Assembly (NCBI GenBank): GCA_963826515.1
Contig: CAWGXI010000012.1
Span: 248,001 to 312,000, forward strand
Length of the DNA stretch: 64,000 nucleotides
Direction of reading: 5' to 3'
Source of the DNA: DATFVJ01 sp963826515
GTDB lineage: Bacteria > Actinomycetota > Actinomycetes > Streptosporangiales > Streptosporangiaceae
Positions 40,957 through 48,805 of the stretch are shown here, piece by piece. Position 1 is the stretch's first letter; each line of letters opens with the position of its first letter. Under the pieces are notes generated by a model, which saw nothing but the letters and a program-made list of their open reading frames with translations, was not told the origin of the DNA and made no database searches. Position numbers and translations under genes: made by a program.

Positions 40957-41358
40957 CTACAACGAGCGAGTCGGGTTCGTCCGGGGTTGCGTGCTGCCGG
41001 CGCGCGGCTCGCGGCGCAGCGCCATCGGGGACCGGAACAGGAATTCGGCGTAGTTGTCCGGGGCGCGGCCGGCATCGGCGCGGTACATGTCGGGCGAGAG
41101 CCGCAGAGCCGTTGCGAGCCGCTGGGCCTCGTTGCACTCGCGGACGATCGTGACAATCTGCTCGATCAGCCAGAGCGCGAAGTGCCTCAGCCGGAGCGCG
41201 AAGCGCCTCAGCCAGAGCGCGAAGTGCCTCAGCCGGAGCGCGAAGTGCCTCAGCCGGAGCGCGAAGTGCCTCAGCGGGAGCGCGAGGTGCCTCAGCCGGA
41301 GCGCGAAGGAGCCCAGCCGCCGCGTCAGGCCCTGTTGCTGGATGCTTGTCTTCTTCAT
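40957..41358 (-). CDS. Conserved hypothetical protein with minisatellite-expanded N-terminus
   Basis: This 133-residue protein has a conserved C-terminal half: WLIEQIVTIVRECNEAQRLA, TALRLSPDMYRADAGRAPDN and YAEFLFRSPMALRREPRAG. These match a common small actinobacterial hypothetical family (C-N-x-A-Q-R-x, RAPD-x-YAEFLFR). The N-terminal half is an array of LRHFALRLRHFALR, coded by a 21-bp tandem repeat, where relatives have a single helix. The ATG at 41358 starts MKKTSIQQQGLTRRLG. Function is unknown. The repeat array lengthens the predicted amphipathic helix by seven residues per unit. Confidence 0.65.
   Translation of the reverse strand: MKKTSIQQQGLTRRLGSFALRLRHLALPLRHFALRLRHFALRLRHFALWLRRFALRLRHFALWLIEQIVTIVRECNEAQRLATALRLSPDMYRADAGRAPDNYAEFLFRSPMALRREPRAGSTQPRTNPTRSL
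41174..41320. repeat. 21-bp minisatellite, six full units plus one decayed
   Basis: The unit is AGCGCGAAGTGCCTCAGC plus CGG, seven codons long. Units differ at only a few positions (for example GCGCCT for GTGCCT, CGG for CAG). It lies wholly in the gene above and encodes LRHFALR-type repeats. Confidence 0.9.
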
Positions 41359-41451
41359 GATTACCAGCCTCGCCCGGCTGCAGCCGCGGCGACGGTGGCA
41401 GTAACGACATATATGCGTGAGTTCCTGCCAAATGTGGGGTAGTCTGCCTGC

Positions 41452-42450
41452 ATGCTCAGGAACGTGGCCGCCGTCGTGCTCGACGGCTTCTCGCCCTTCG
41501 AACTGTCCCTCACCTACGAGGTGTTCGGCGTTGACCGCAGTGACGACGGACTGCCGCCGTACGAGTTCGCGATGGTTGCTGGTGAGCCAGGACCGCTGCG
41601 CGGCGACGCCGGGTTCACGATTGATGGCGCGGCCGGCCTGGACCGGCTCGACCAGGCTGACCTCGTCGTGGTCGTCCCCGCCGACGAACACGCTGGCCGC
41701 GGACCCCGGCACGAAGTGCCGCCCGCGTTGCTTACCGCGCTACAGCGCACGGTGCGGCGCGGCGGGCGCGTGCTGAGCGTTTGCAGCGGCGCGTTCGTGC
41801 TCGGGGCGGCTGGCTTGCTCGATGGGCGCCGCTGCACGACGCACTGGCGGTACGCGGACGTACTCGCCCGCCGGTTTCCGGCGGCGACCGTTGACCCAGC
41901 GGTTCTTTACGTGGACGCCGATCCGGTGATCACAAGCGCAGGCACCGCGGCTGGCATCGACGCCTGCCTTTACCTGATCCGCAAGGAGCAGGGCGCGAAC
42001 GTGGCCAACGGGATCGCGCGTCGCATGGTGGTGCCGCCGCGCCGCGACGGTGGTCAGGCACAGTACCTGGAACGCCCGCTACCGGATGTGCCCGCCGATA
42101 CCCTGGCCGGCATCCTCGGCTGGATGGAGCGCAATCTCGATCGGCCAATGAGGGTGGACGAGCTTGCTGCCCGTGCGCACATGTCGTCCCGCACCTTCGC
42201 GAGGCGGTTCAGGCAGGAAACCGGGACCACTCCGAAGAAGTGGGTCACCGGCCAGCGCGTACTGCTCGCACAGCAATTGCTCGAGCACACCGACGAGGGC
42301 GTGGACACGGTCGCCGCGCGGACCGGCTTCGGCAGCGCCGCGGTGCTGCGGCACCACTTCCACTCCCGCCGCGACATCACTCCTGACGCGTACCGCCGCA
42401 CCTTCCGCGGCCGGGAATCGCGCCCCGTCGGCCATTCGCTTGCTCGGTAA
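41452..42450 (+). CDS. GlxA-type regulator (DJ-1/PfpI plus AraC DNA-binding domain)
   Basis: This 332-residue regulator has an N-terminal amidotransferase-like domain at residues 3-165: VAAVVLDGFSPFELSLTYEV and RRGGRVLSVCSGAFVLGAAG with the nucleophile-elbow Cys. The CTTHWRYADVLARRFP line follows. The C-terminal AraC domain has two helix-turn-helix motifs, RVDELAARAHMSSRTFARRF and VDTVAARTGFGSAAVLRHHF. Such proteins respond to small metabolites (arginine, glycine betaine, carnitine in other bacteria) and activate catabolic genes. The ATG at 41452 is normal. The divergent gene is the small hypothetical at 41358, with 93 bp between. Confidence 0.88.
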   Translation: MLRNVAAVVLDGFSPFELSLTYEVFGVDRSDDGLPPYEFAMVAGEPGPLRGDAGFTIDGAAGLDRLDQADLVVVVPADEHAGRGPRHEVPPALLTALQRTVRRGGRVLSVCSGAFVLGAAGLLDGRRCTTHWRYADVLARRFPAATVDPAVLYVDADPVITSAGTAAGIDACLYLIRKEQGANVANGIARRMVVPPRRDGGQAQYLERPLPDVPADTLAGILGWMERNLDRPMRVDELAARAHMSSRTFARRFRQETGTTPKKWVTGQRVLLAQQLLEHTDEGVDTVAARTGFGSAAVLRHHFHSRRDITPDAYRRTFRGRESRPVGHSLAR

Positions 42451-42861
42451 GGCTAAACCAGTTCGCCGAGTCACCGTGTTCATGGTCATGGCGCTTTATT
42501 GCTAATGCTATTAGCAATAAACCTACTGCGATCATGAACCGCCGCAGCGCCTGTTCCTACTGTCCAGGCGCGCACGGCGTTCACGCAGCTGGGCCGCCGG
42601 ACTTGTTCCCGTACCAGTGGCAACTATTTTCCGGCACGACCGGTCATTGGCGCGGTACGCTCACCCAGCTGGGCGGCGCGTCAATCCGGCCATCATCGCT
42701 GGTCACGTCGTATGCCTAAGGTGAGGCCCAGCGAGTTTCGGCGGGAGCGGGTTATTCTTCGCCAATTTTTGGTCACCACCGTGATACGCTCGCCGTCGAT
42801 CTGGATTTCCCGTGCAGGGGATTTGGGTGCTCGGGTTCTGGCCGGGAGGGCGAGCTGGACC
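42451..42861. other. Gene-free gap with an AT-rich palindrome
   Basis: TTATTGCTAA at 42496-42505 and its perfect complement TTAGCAATAA at 42511-42520, with a 5-nt centre, stand out because the surrounding DNA is strongly GC-rich. The shape suits a MarR/PadR-type operator or, less well, a terminator for the GlxA-type gene 46 bp upstream. The rest of the gap to 42861 has no supported gene. Confidence 0.5.
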
Positions 42862-43803
42862 GTGATCAAAGTCCGTTACACGGACCTGCCCGAAGGCTTA
42901 CATGTCGAGGTCCGGGCGGAAGGCGCCAAGACAAGCATCTATTTGGCGCCAGCGCTGACCCGTGCACAGCGCCGCGCCGCCCTGACTAAGGCGCGGCAGG
43001 CGGCACGCGTTGGACGCAGCGTGCCACTGCCCGCTATCCCGTTCGCGCTCGCGATCGGCGCCGACCGAATCAAGATCACCTCGAGATCGGCTTTGGCCGC
43101 TGCGCGGGTGCATCCGGTCGCCCTCGCCGTTCCGGCCGCGATTCTCGTCACCGCCGTCCTCCTGTACACCTTCGTGGCGTCGGTGACCATTCATCTGGCC
43201 CGCCACCCGCAGGCGCTCGGGCCCGGCGCGGTAAACGCGACGACTTCCGCGGCGCCGGTGCCCTCGCCACGGCCGCGGCGGCCATCGCCCCCTCCCAGCG
43301 CCGCAATAGCCGCAGGCGGCAGCGCTGGTTCGGTGACAGGTCAGGCTGACCGTGGACAGCAGCGCTCGCCGGCAACGCGGGTTGCGGTTCCTGTGCCCTC
43401 CGCACCGAGATCCGCTGCGCCTGCCCGACCGAGCGCCGGGCCTACCGCGCCGCCCGCGCCGACGGTGGAGCCGACGCCAACGCCGTCGAGCGGCGGTGAG
43501 GATCTCAGTGGCGGCAGCGACGGCAGCAGCGACGTCGGCAGCGGCACCAGCAGCACCAGCGGCACCAGCGGAACCAGCAGCACCAGCGGCATCAGCGGCA
43601 CTAGGGGCTACAGCGGCGGCAGCGTCGGCAGCGTCGGCAGCGGCAGCAGTAGCGGCACAAGCGGCACCAGGGGCTACAGCGGCAGCAGTAGCGGCACCGG
43701 CGACACTAGCGGCAGCAGCTACGGCGGAAGCGGCGGCAACGGCGGCCTCTGCGTCCAGGCCGGATCCCTGCAGGTCTGCGTCCAGTTGCGGGCCGGAGCC
43801 TAG
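42862..43803 (+). CDS. Single-TM protein with Ser/Gly/Thr-repeat exported tail
   Basis: This 313-residue protein begins with MIKVRYTDLPEGLHVEVRAE, a short folded cytoplasmic part with the TSIYLAPALTRAQRRAALTK helix. One membrane helix follows (ALAVPAAILVTAVLLYTFVA, about residues 95-114). A long low-complexity tail follows: Pro/Ser-rich, then SGTSSTSGTSGTSSTSG and GSVGSVGSGSSSGTSGTRGY arrays from a 9-bp GGCACCAGC-type repeat at 43540-43720. A short Cys-containing end, CVQAGSLQVCVQLRAGA, could form a disulphide. GTG 42862 is preferred to a far upstream ATG because the family-like KVRYTDLPEG starts there. Function is unknown. Confidence 0.5.
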   Translation: MIKVRYTDLPEGLHVEVRAEGAKTSIYLAPALTRAQRRAALTKARQAARVGRSVPLPAIPFALAIGADRIKITSRSALAAARVHPVALAVPAAILVTAVLLYTFVASVTIHLARHPQALGPGAVNATTSAAPVPSPRPRRPSPPPSAAIAAGGSAGSVTGQADRGQQRSPATRVAVPVPSAPRSAAPARPSAGPTAPPAPTVEPTPTPSSGGEDLSGGSDGSSDVGSGTSSTSGTSGTSSTSGISGTRGYSGGSVGSVGSGSSSGTSGTRGYSGSSSGTGDTSGSSYGGSGGNGGLCVQAGSLQVCVQLRAGA

Positions 43804-43805
43804 CG

Positions 43806-43890
43806 TCGAGTGGATCTCGTTGATGCGGGCGGTGATCCAGGCGGCGAGCGGCGAGGCCCTGCTCGTTCCCGAGGGGCCGACGGTAGCGCG
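43806..43890. repeat. MITE-like repeat, copy E, partial
   Basis: This is only the right half of the family, in reverse orientation: GTGGATCTCGTTGATGCGGG then the GGTGATCCAGGCGGCGAGC core line and GGGCCTT-like GAGGCCCTGCTCGTTCC. It starts 3 bp after the stop of the preceding gene. Confidence 0.75.
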
Positions 43891-43900
43891 CGTCCCTCGG

Positions 43901-44491
43901 TTACCTGCTGGCCCGCGTCGTGCCGGCTGCCTTCGCCGCGGCCTTCATCTCCTGTTTGTAGGCCCGCACCTTGCCAAGCGATTCCTCATCATCGATATCA
44001 GCGACCGACTGGAAGATGCCTTCCTCGCCGAAGGGTCCCGCAGCGGCGCGCCAGCCATCCGGCCGTACGCCGAATTGCTTGCCGAGCAGCGCCACGAAGA
44101 TCCGCGCCTTCTGCGGCCCGAATCCGGGCAGCCCGGACATACGCCGCAGCAGGTCCTGGCCGCTCGCCGCGTCCGTCCAGATCCGCGCGGCATCGCCGTC
44201 GTAGTCCGTCACGATGATCCGGGCCAGTTCCTGAACCCGTGCGGCCATGGCGCGAGGGTAGCGGTGCAGGGCCGGCCGCTCGCTGAACACGGCTATAAGC
44301 GCCTCAGGGTCATAGCCTGCGAGTTCCTCGGCGGTCGGCTCGTGCCCGACCCGCTGCGCCAGATCGTGCGGCGCGCTGAACGCGCGTTCCATGGGGACCT
44401 GCTGATCGAGCAGCATCCCCATGAGCAGCGCTAGGGGGCTCCGCCCGAGCAAGGCGCTGGCCGCAGGATCGATTGGCAGCGAGAACGTCAT
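43901..44491 (-). CDS. HhH-GPD-type base excision repair protein
   Basis: This 196-residue DNA-glycosylase-like protein starts MTFSLPIDPAASALLGRSPL, then ALLMGMLLDQQVPMERAFSA (the conserved M-L-x-x-Q-x-P-x-x-x-A helix). The helix-hairpin-helix lies near LLRRMSGLPGFGPQKARIFV and ends with FGVRPDGWRAAAGPFGEEG. The helix after the hairpin lacks a clear catalytic Lys/Asp of canonical glycosylases, as is usual in this actinobacterial subgroup. ATG 44491 follows GGAGG at five bases, while the frame is open upstream without similarity. Confidence 0.82.
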   Translation of the reverse strand: MTFSLPIDPAASALLGRSPLALLMGMLLDQQVPMERAFSAPHDLAQRVGHEPTAEELAGYDPEALIAVFSERPALHRYPRAMAARVQELARIIVTDYDGDAARIWTDAASGQDLLRRMSGLPGFGPQKARIFVALLGKQFGVRPDGWRAAAGPFGEEGIFQSVADIDDEESLGKVRAYKQEMKAAAKAAGTTRASR

Positions 44492-44620
44492 GTCAGCCTC
44501 CGGATTCCGCGGTCCATCATGCCCGATTACCGAAGGCCCGGCGAAAGCCTGTGCCTTCCCCCCGTCGTGGGGGCCTGGGTGTTGCCCCCCACCCGGTGAC
44601 GCTAGCTTGGGCACGTGACT

Positions 44621-44799
44621 AGTGGTCTGTAAGGGGGTCCTTTGAGCGAACGGCGTGCAGGTGCGTGCATCGCAAGGCGCTGCTTGTTCTCGAGGAACGC
44701 TTCGTGGTTCCTACGCGCTACGACGACAACGCCGCGAGGTGCCCGCCTGGACGTTGTCGCGGATCACAGAGCCAAAGAGGGCTCTGCTTACAGACCACC
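44621..44799. repeat. Second MITE-like family, single copy
   Basis: The inverted ends are TGGTCTGTAAGGGGGTCC at 44623-44640 and CAAAGAGGGCTCTGCTTACAGACCA-like at 44774-44797. TGGTCTGTAAG is exactly complementary to CTTACAGACCA at 44787-44797. The length is about 177 bp with no coding potential. A CTAG lies at the left edge (44618-44621). Confidence 0.6.
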
Positions 44800-44885
44800 A
44801 GCGCCGCCTGGTTCCGCACCCATAGCGGGTAAACGGGCCGGCGCGTGCGCAGGAAGGCGAGGGCAGCGCGGCGGATGAGCGTGCG

Positions 44886-45764
44886 ATGGACCGTGGCCTG
44901 GATCGCGCGCCGCGCCGCTGGTGCGGGTCGCTGATGGGATTCTTGCGCCGCGGCAAGCAAATCGGATCCGGGCAGCAGCGACGGGCGGCTAGCCAGGACG
45001 CCGGCGAGCACGACAGCCCCGACGAGCGAGCCGTCGCGTGCGCGGCGGTGCCATCCGCCGATCGCGCCGAGCCCGGTGACCGGCTCGCAGTCGCGCTGGC
45101 CGGTGTCCGCGAGCCCATTGTTGTGATCTTGTTCCTGATCGCCATTTTCACGGCGATCTCAGGCAAGCCCTTGGACGGCTTGTTGCTGCTGATCGTCGCG
45201 ACCGGTCTGGCTTGGGACGCGGCGGCGCGTTACCAGGGCCGCGCCGCGGCCGGGTCTGGCGCCATCGCCCAGCCTGCGGACAATGCCTCGGCAGAAACGA
45301 CAGCACCGGCGGCCATGCGGCAGTCTTCGCAGCCCCGGGATCAGTCCATGCTTGAGCGGCTCCGGACGGGCGGCCGCCCGCCAGCGCTCGTCCTAGCCGG
45401 GCTGGCCCTCGGCGTGGTCTACGCCGCCCTGGTGGGGTCGTTCATTCGTTACTCCTGGCAGGCGACGGCCGGGGTGATCGCGCTCGGCGCGGCTGTCGTG
45501 GCCGCGGGCTGGCGAGGGCCGCTGCGGCGCCGACCCGATCCCGGCCCCCTTCCGTTGCCTGGCGCGGCGCTGTGGGGCGTGCTGCTTGTCGCGGCTGGCC
45601 TGTGGGAGCTTTCTTCCCTCTTTCAGCAGCCCGACCTCAGCACGACGTCCTACGCGCACCCGACGATCAGCGCGCTGACCGACCCGTTGCTTGCCTCACA
45701 TGCCGGCAGGTCCGTCGCGCTCGCGGTGTGGCTAGCGATCGGCTGGTTCCTGGTGGAGCGATGA
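44886..45764 (+). CDS. Hypothetical multi-pass membrane protein
   Basis: This 292-residue protein has a hydrophilic N-terminal third. It then has helices VVILFLIAIFTAISGK, GLLLLIVATGLAWDAA, LVLAGLALGVVYAALVGSFI, GVIALGAAVVAAGWRG and LWGVLLVAAGLWELSSLF, ending in AVWLAIGWFLVER. No known transporter motif is seen. Its stop overlaps the ATG of the next, DUF6186, gene (ATGA at 45761-45764), so the two small membrane proteins are co-translated. The start may instead be ATG 44934 (MGFLRRGKQ), which is closer to the first conserved part. Confidence 0.6.
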   Translation: MDRGLDRAPRRWCGSLMGFLRRGKQIGSGQQRRAASQDAGEHDSPDERAVACAAVPSADRAEPGDRLAVALAGVREPIVVILFLIAIFTAISGKPLDGLLLLIVATGLAWDAAARYQGRAAAGSGAIAQPADNASAETTAPAAMRQSSQPRDQSMLERLRTGGRPPALVLAGLALGVVYAALVGSFIRYSWQATAGVIALGAAVVAAGWRGPLRRRPDPGPLPLPGAALWGVLLVAAGLWELSSLFQQPDLSTTSYAHPTISALTDPLLASHAGRSVALAVWLAIGWFLVER

Positions 45765-45961
45765 GCAGCCACGATCTCACCGTTCTCGGATACCTGCTCG
45801 TCCTCGCCGCGGGCGTCGTCATCCAGCTGCTCGCGACCCGGACGCGGGCCAGGATCCCCTCGCTCGGTGACGTGTTCACCCGGGTGATGCGAACGCGGAC
45901 AGGGCGAGTGGGCGTGCTGGTCGCCTGGGCGTGGCTGGGGTTGCACTTTTTCGCCCGCTGA
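45761..45961 (+). CDS. DUF6186 family membrane protein
   Basis: This 66-residue protein has two membrane segments, LGYLLVLAAGVVIQLLAT and RVGVLVAWAWLGLHFFAR. The polar loop between them, RTRARIPSLGDVFTRVMRTR, is the family-defining stretch (I-P-x-L-x-x-x-x-x-x-V-x-x-x-R). DUF6186 proteins are small actinobacterial membrane proteins without known role. It overlaps the previous stop by four bases and is translated from the same message. Confidence 0.7.
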   Translation: MSSHDLTVLGYLLVLAAGVVIQLLATRTRARIPSLGDVFTRVMRTRTGRVGVLVAWAWLGLHFFAR

Positions 45962-46355
45962 CGCCGGTGCATTTCGGCGAGGCACGGTTTCGATGTCGTC
46001 GGTGAACCCCGCGGGAAGGGCGACGACGCAACGGGCACATCACCGGGCGGACGGGGGCACCGCCGGGAGAGTGGACCGGGCGCGGACGGGGCACCGCGCC
46101 CCGCTGCGCCGTCGCAGGTCCGAAGCATACAAGCCAATAGGCCCGGGCGTATCCGGACGGCACGAATACCACCTACCTGGCAGTAGTCCAAACCGCGGCA
46201 GGTTTGGCCGTGACCGTGCGGCGTGTCCGCCGAGGATGACGAAGTCGCCGGGGCGGGTGCCGCGCGGCCCGAGCCTTCGCTCCTGGCGCAGGGCATCTAC
46301 CGGCGGGCCGCCCGCGAGTCCCGCCGCGGGATCGAGGCGGCCGGCGGTGGCACCG
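45962..46355. other. Gene-free gap
   Basis: No gene is supported across these 394 bases. A 48-codon frame at about 46211-46357 (VSAEDDEVAGAGAARPEPSL...) is open but has no family resemblance or ribosome site. No repeats or strong hairpins were noticed. Confidence 0.5.
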
Positions 46356-47195
46356 TCATAGCTTGAAAACCCGCTCCGCGTTGCCGCTAAGGACGGCCGA
46401 GGTCACGTCGGCGGGCAGCCCGAGGTCCCTGACCGCGGCGATGTTCCGTGCGATCCCAGGTACTCCCGGCCAGTCGCTGCCGAAGATGAACCGCCGTGCC
46501 AGCCGGGACATGCTGTGCCGAGCGTAGTAGCCGGGCAGCCTTCGTGGCGGCAATCCCGCGATGTCGATCCACACGTTGTCATAACTCAGCGCGAGGAACG
46601 CCGCGGTGTCGAAGGACCAGCCGCGCCCGCCGTGCGCGAGCACGAACGTGCAGCCAGGGAATTCGTGGACGACGTCGACGAGGTGGTCGAGGCTGGCGTA
46701 CCTGTTACGCGCGCCGGGGAAGGTGCTCGTTCCCGCGTGCACGATCACCGGCACGTTCTCGGCCTCGCAATGCGCGTAGACGGGGTAAAGCTCGGCCGAA
46801 TCCATCGCGAATCCTGCGTGCACCGGATGCAGCTTGAGCGCGATCGCACCGAGGTCGAGCTGGCGGCGCAGTTCGGCAAGCAGTGGGTGGTGGATGTGCG
46901 GGTTGATATTCGCGACGAGCCTGAACCGGTTCTCGTCATACGTGGCGAAGGGGAGGGCGTCCTCGATCACTTGCATGCCGGTGACCCGCGGGCTGTACTC
47001 GCTGAAAAGCAGGACGCAGTCGACCCCCTCGGCGTCGAGGTGGCGGGCGAACACATCGGGCCGCGGACGGCCGTCGGCGTCATAGAGGCCGGGCAGATCG
47101 CCGCCGGGGAAATCGGCCTGCCAAACCGGTTTCGGCAGTTTCAGGCCGGGCAGCGCGGCGACATGCACATGGGCATCGATCACCCGCGTGGTCAT
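46356..47195 (-). CDS. Amidohydrolase family protein (amidohydrolase_2 / decarboxylase type)
   Basis: This 279-residue TIM-barrel metal hydrolase has the N-terminal H-x-H site in RVIDAHVHVAALPGLKLP, then VDCVLLFSEYSPRVTGMQVI and AIALKLHPVHAGFAMDSAEL with Lys/His. NVPVIVHAGTSTFPGARN, TFVLAHGGRGWSFDTAAFLA and RFIFGSDWPGVPGI with the catalytic Asp follow. Members hydrolyse lactones or decarboxylate aromatic acids (ACMSD-like). The choice is open. Its ATG overlaps the stop of the thioesterase gene (ATGA at 47192-47195), which suggests a two-gene pathway unit. Confidence 0.85.
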   Translation of the reverse strand: MTTRVIDAHVHVAALPGLKLPKPVWQADFPGGDLPGLYDADGRPRPDVFARHLDAEGVDCVLLFSEYSPRVTGMQVIEDALPFATYDENRFRLVANINPHIHHPLLAELRRQLDLGAIALKLHPVHAGFAMDSAELYPVYAHCEAENVPVIVHAGTSTFPGARNRYASLDHLVDVVHEFPGCTFVLAHGGRGWSFDTAAFLALSYDNVWIDIAGLPPRRLPGYYARHSMSRLARRFIFGSDWPGVPGIARNIAAVRDLGLPADVTSAVLSGNAERVFKL

Positions 47196-47620
47196 GGTTG
47201 CGCGGTCCCGCTAGCATGGCCGAGGACACTGGGGGAGGCGATGTTCGCCAGCCGCACATCGCCACGCGCGAGGTCGCGCCCGGCCTCGTCGGTAATTACG
47301 ACTTGCCATAGCTGCTGTGTCCGGCCGCGATGAATCGGGGTGGCGACGGCGGTGAGGCGGCCGGACCTTGCCGCGCGAAGGAAGTTGGTGTAGTTGGCGA
47401 CGCCGACCACGTGGCCGCGGTCTTCCAGCCACAGCGCGGCCCCGACACTGGCCGCGGTTTCGATCAGCGAGCAGTGCACGCCGCCGTGCAAGATTCCGTA
47501 CGGCTGCAGCAATTCCGGGGTGATCTCACAGCTCAGCACGGTGCGGTCGGCCCCAAGCTCGGTGAATTCGATGCCAAGCAACTTAGGGAATCCGGCGAAT
47601 GCTTCTTCGGGCAGTTGCAT
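47192..47620 (-). CDS. PaaI/HGG-motif hotdog thioesterase
   Basis: This 142-residue hotdog-fold acyl-CoA thioesterase has the helix-containing motif PYGILHGGVHCSLIETAASV with H-G-G and the catalytic Glu/acid residues. VVGVANYTNFLRAARSGRLT and AVATPIHRGRTQQLWQVVIT follow, then DEAGRDLARGDVRLAN. This is the PaaI/YbdB/MenI-type pattern. ATG 47620 follows GAGGAGA. It would free a carboxylic acid from CoA, perhaps an aromatic acid used or made by the coupled amidohydrolase. Confidence 0.87.
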   Translation of the reverse strand: MQLPEEAFAGFPKLLGIEFTELGADRTVLSCEITPELLQPYGILHGGVHCSLIETAASVGAALWLEDRGHVVGVANYTNFLRAARSGRLTAVATPIHRGRTQQLWQVVITDEAGRDLARGDVRLANIASPSVLGHASGTAQP

Positions 47621-47850
47621 GTCTCTCCTCGGGCATCGTCGGCGCCGGCGCACGCTGGTTATCTCAACTGTGCTGCCTCCACTGTGCTGCAAGTCTCCAC
47701 TATGAGCTACCACGGCACAGGGGCGCGGGCCACGACGCCGGCGGCAGGAGGATCGCCCCGGGTATCTTGATCCGGCCGTGACAGTGGAAACGGGCGCGGC
47801 AGCGCCGGCGGGCAGGTGAATCCTGCGAGCCCGTGGGAAGGAACGCGACC

Positions 47851-48732
47851 GTGGGCAAGATCTTGGTGGGCACCGCGTCGTGGACAGACAAGACGTTGCT
47901 CGCATCCGGGTGGTACCCGAAGAGCGCGAGCACTCCGGAGCAGCGGCTGACCTATTACGCAGGCAAGTTCCACCTCGTAGAGGTGGACGCCACGTATTAC
48001 GCGCCGCCGGCGCAGCGCACCGTGGAGCTGTGGCGGGACCGTACCCCGGCGGAGTTCACCTTCAATATCAAGGCGTTCTCCCTGCTCACGCAGCATCCCA
48101 CGCGGCCGGGGGCGCTCTACAAGGACCTGCGCGAGGAGCTTGGCAACCCGCAGAAGAACCTCTACCTGCGCGACGTCCCGCCAGCGGTCGTGGATCAGGT
48201 CTGGCAGCGTTTCCTCGACTCGCTCTGGCCGCTGCACGAGGCAGGCAAGCTTGGTGCGATCTTGTTTCAGTTTCCGCAGTGGTTCGTCATCGGCCGGGCA
48301 AGGAAGGAGTATCTGCTGGAATGCAAGGCGCGGTGCGATCCGATGCGGGTCTGCGTCGAATTTCGCAACCACACCTGGATGAGCGAGCAGAACCGCGACG
48401 AGACCCTGGACTTCCTGAGCAAATATGCGCTGCCCTACGTCAGCGTGGACATGCCGCAGGGCCATCCGAGTTCCATACCCCCGGTGGTCGCGGCGACGGC
48501 GCCGCTCGCGGTGGTGCGGTTCCACGGCCATTCCGCCAAGTGGACGAGCAAGGATATTCATGAACGGTTCGGCTACAAATACTCGGCAGCCGAACTGCGC
48601 GAGTGGGCACCGAAGCTGCGCGGGCTGGCCAGCGAGACGGAAGTCACCCATGTCCTGATGAATAACTGCTACCGGGACTACGCCCAGGTCAACGCCAGTC
48701 AGCTTGCGGACCTTCTCAGCGCATCGGACTAG
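47851..48732 (+). CDS. DUF72 family protein
   Basis: This 293-residue TIM-barrel-like protein has the family patterns ILVGTASWTDKTLLASGWYP, YYAGKFHLVEVDATYYAPPA, TPAEFTFNIKAFSLLTQHPT, LGAILFQFPQWFVIGRARK, CVEFRNHTWM, LPYVSVDMPQGHPSS and VVRFHGHSAKWTSKD. DUF72 has a conserved Asp/Glu/His pocket, but its reaction is not established (tRNA- or DNA-related nuclease roles have been suggested for the family). GTG 47851 is chosen because GGAAGGA is placed correctly. GTG 47833 is within that site. Confidence 0.88.
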   Translation: MGKILVGTASWTDKTLLASGWYPKSASTPEQRLTYYAGKFHLVEVDATYYAPPAQRTVELWRDRTPAEFTFNIKAFSLLTQHPTRPGALYKDLREELGNPQKNLYLRDVPPAVVDQVWQRFLDSLWPLHEAGKLGAILFQFPQWFVIGRARKEYLLECKARCDPMRVCVEFRNHTWMSEQNRDETLDFLSKYALPYVSVDMPQGHPSSIPPVVAATAPLAVVRFHGHSAKWTSKDIHERFGYKYSAAELREWAPKLRGLASETEVTHVLMNNCYRDYAQVNASQLADLLSASD

Positions 48733-48805
48733 GGCTCGCACGCTCGTAGCGGGCCAGCAGTTCGGTCCCGCCGAATAACGGGGCCCGCGCTGGTCGCGGG
48801 CGCGG

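Noticed and set aside
46211..46357. A short open frame after the DUF6186 gene
   Set aside because: It has 48 codons, no ribosome site and no resemblance to a known family.
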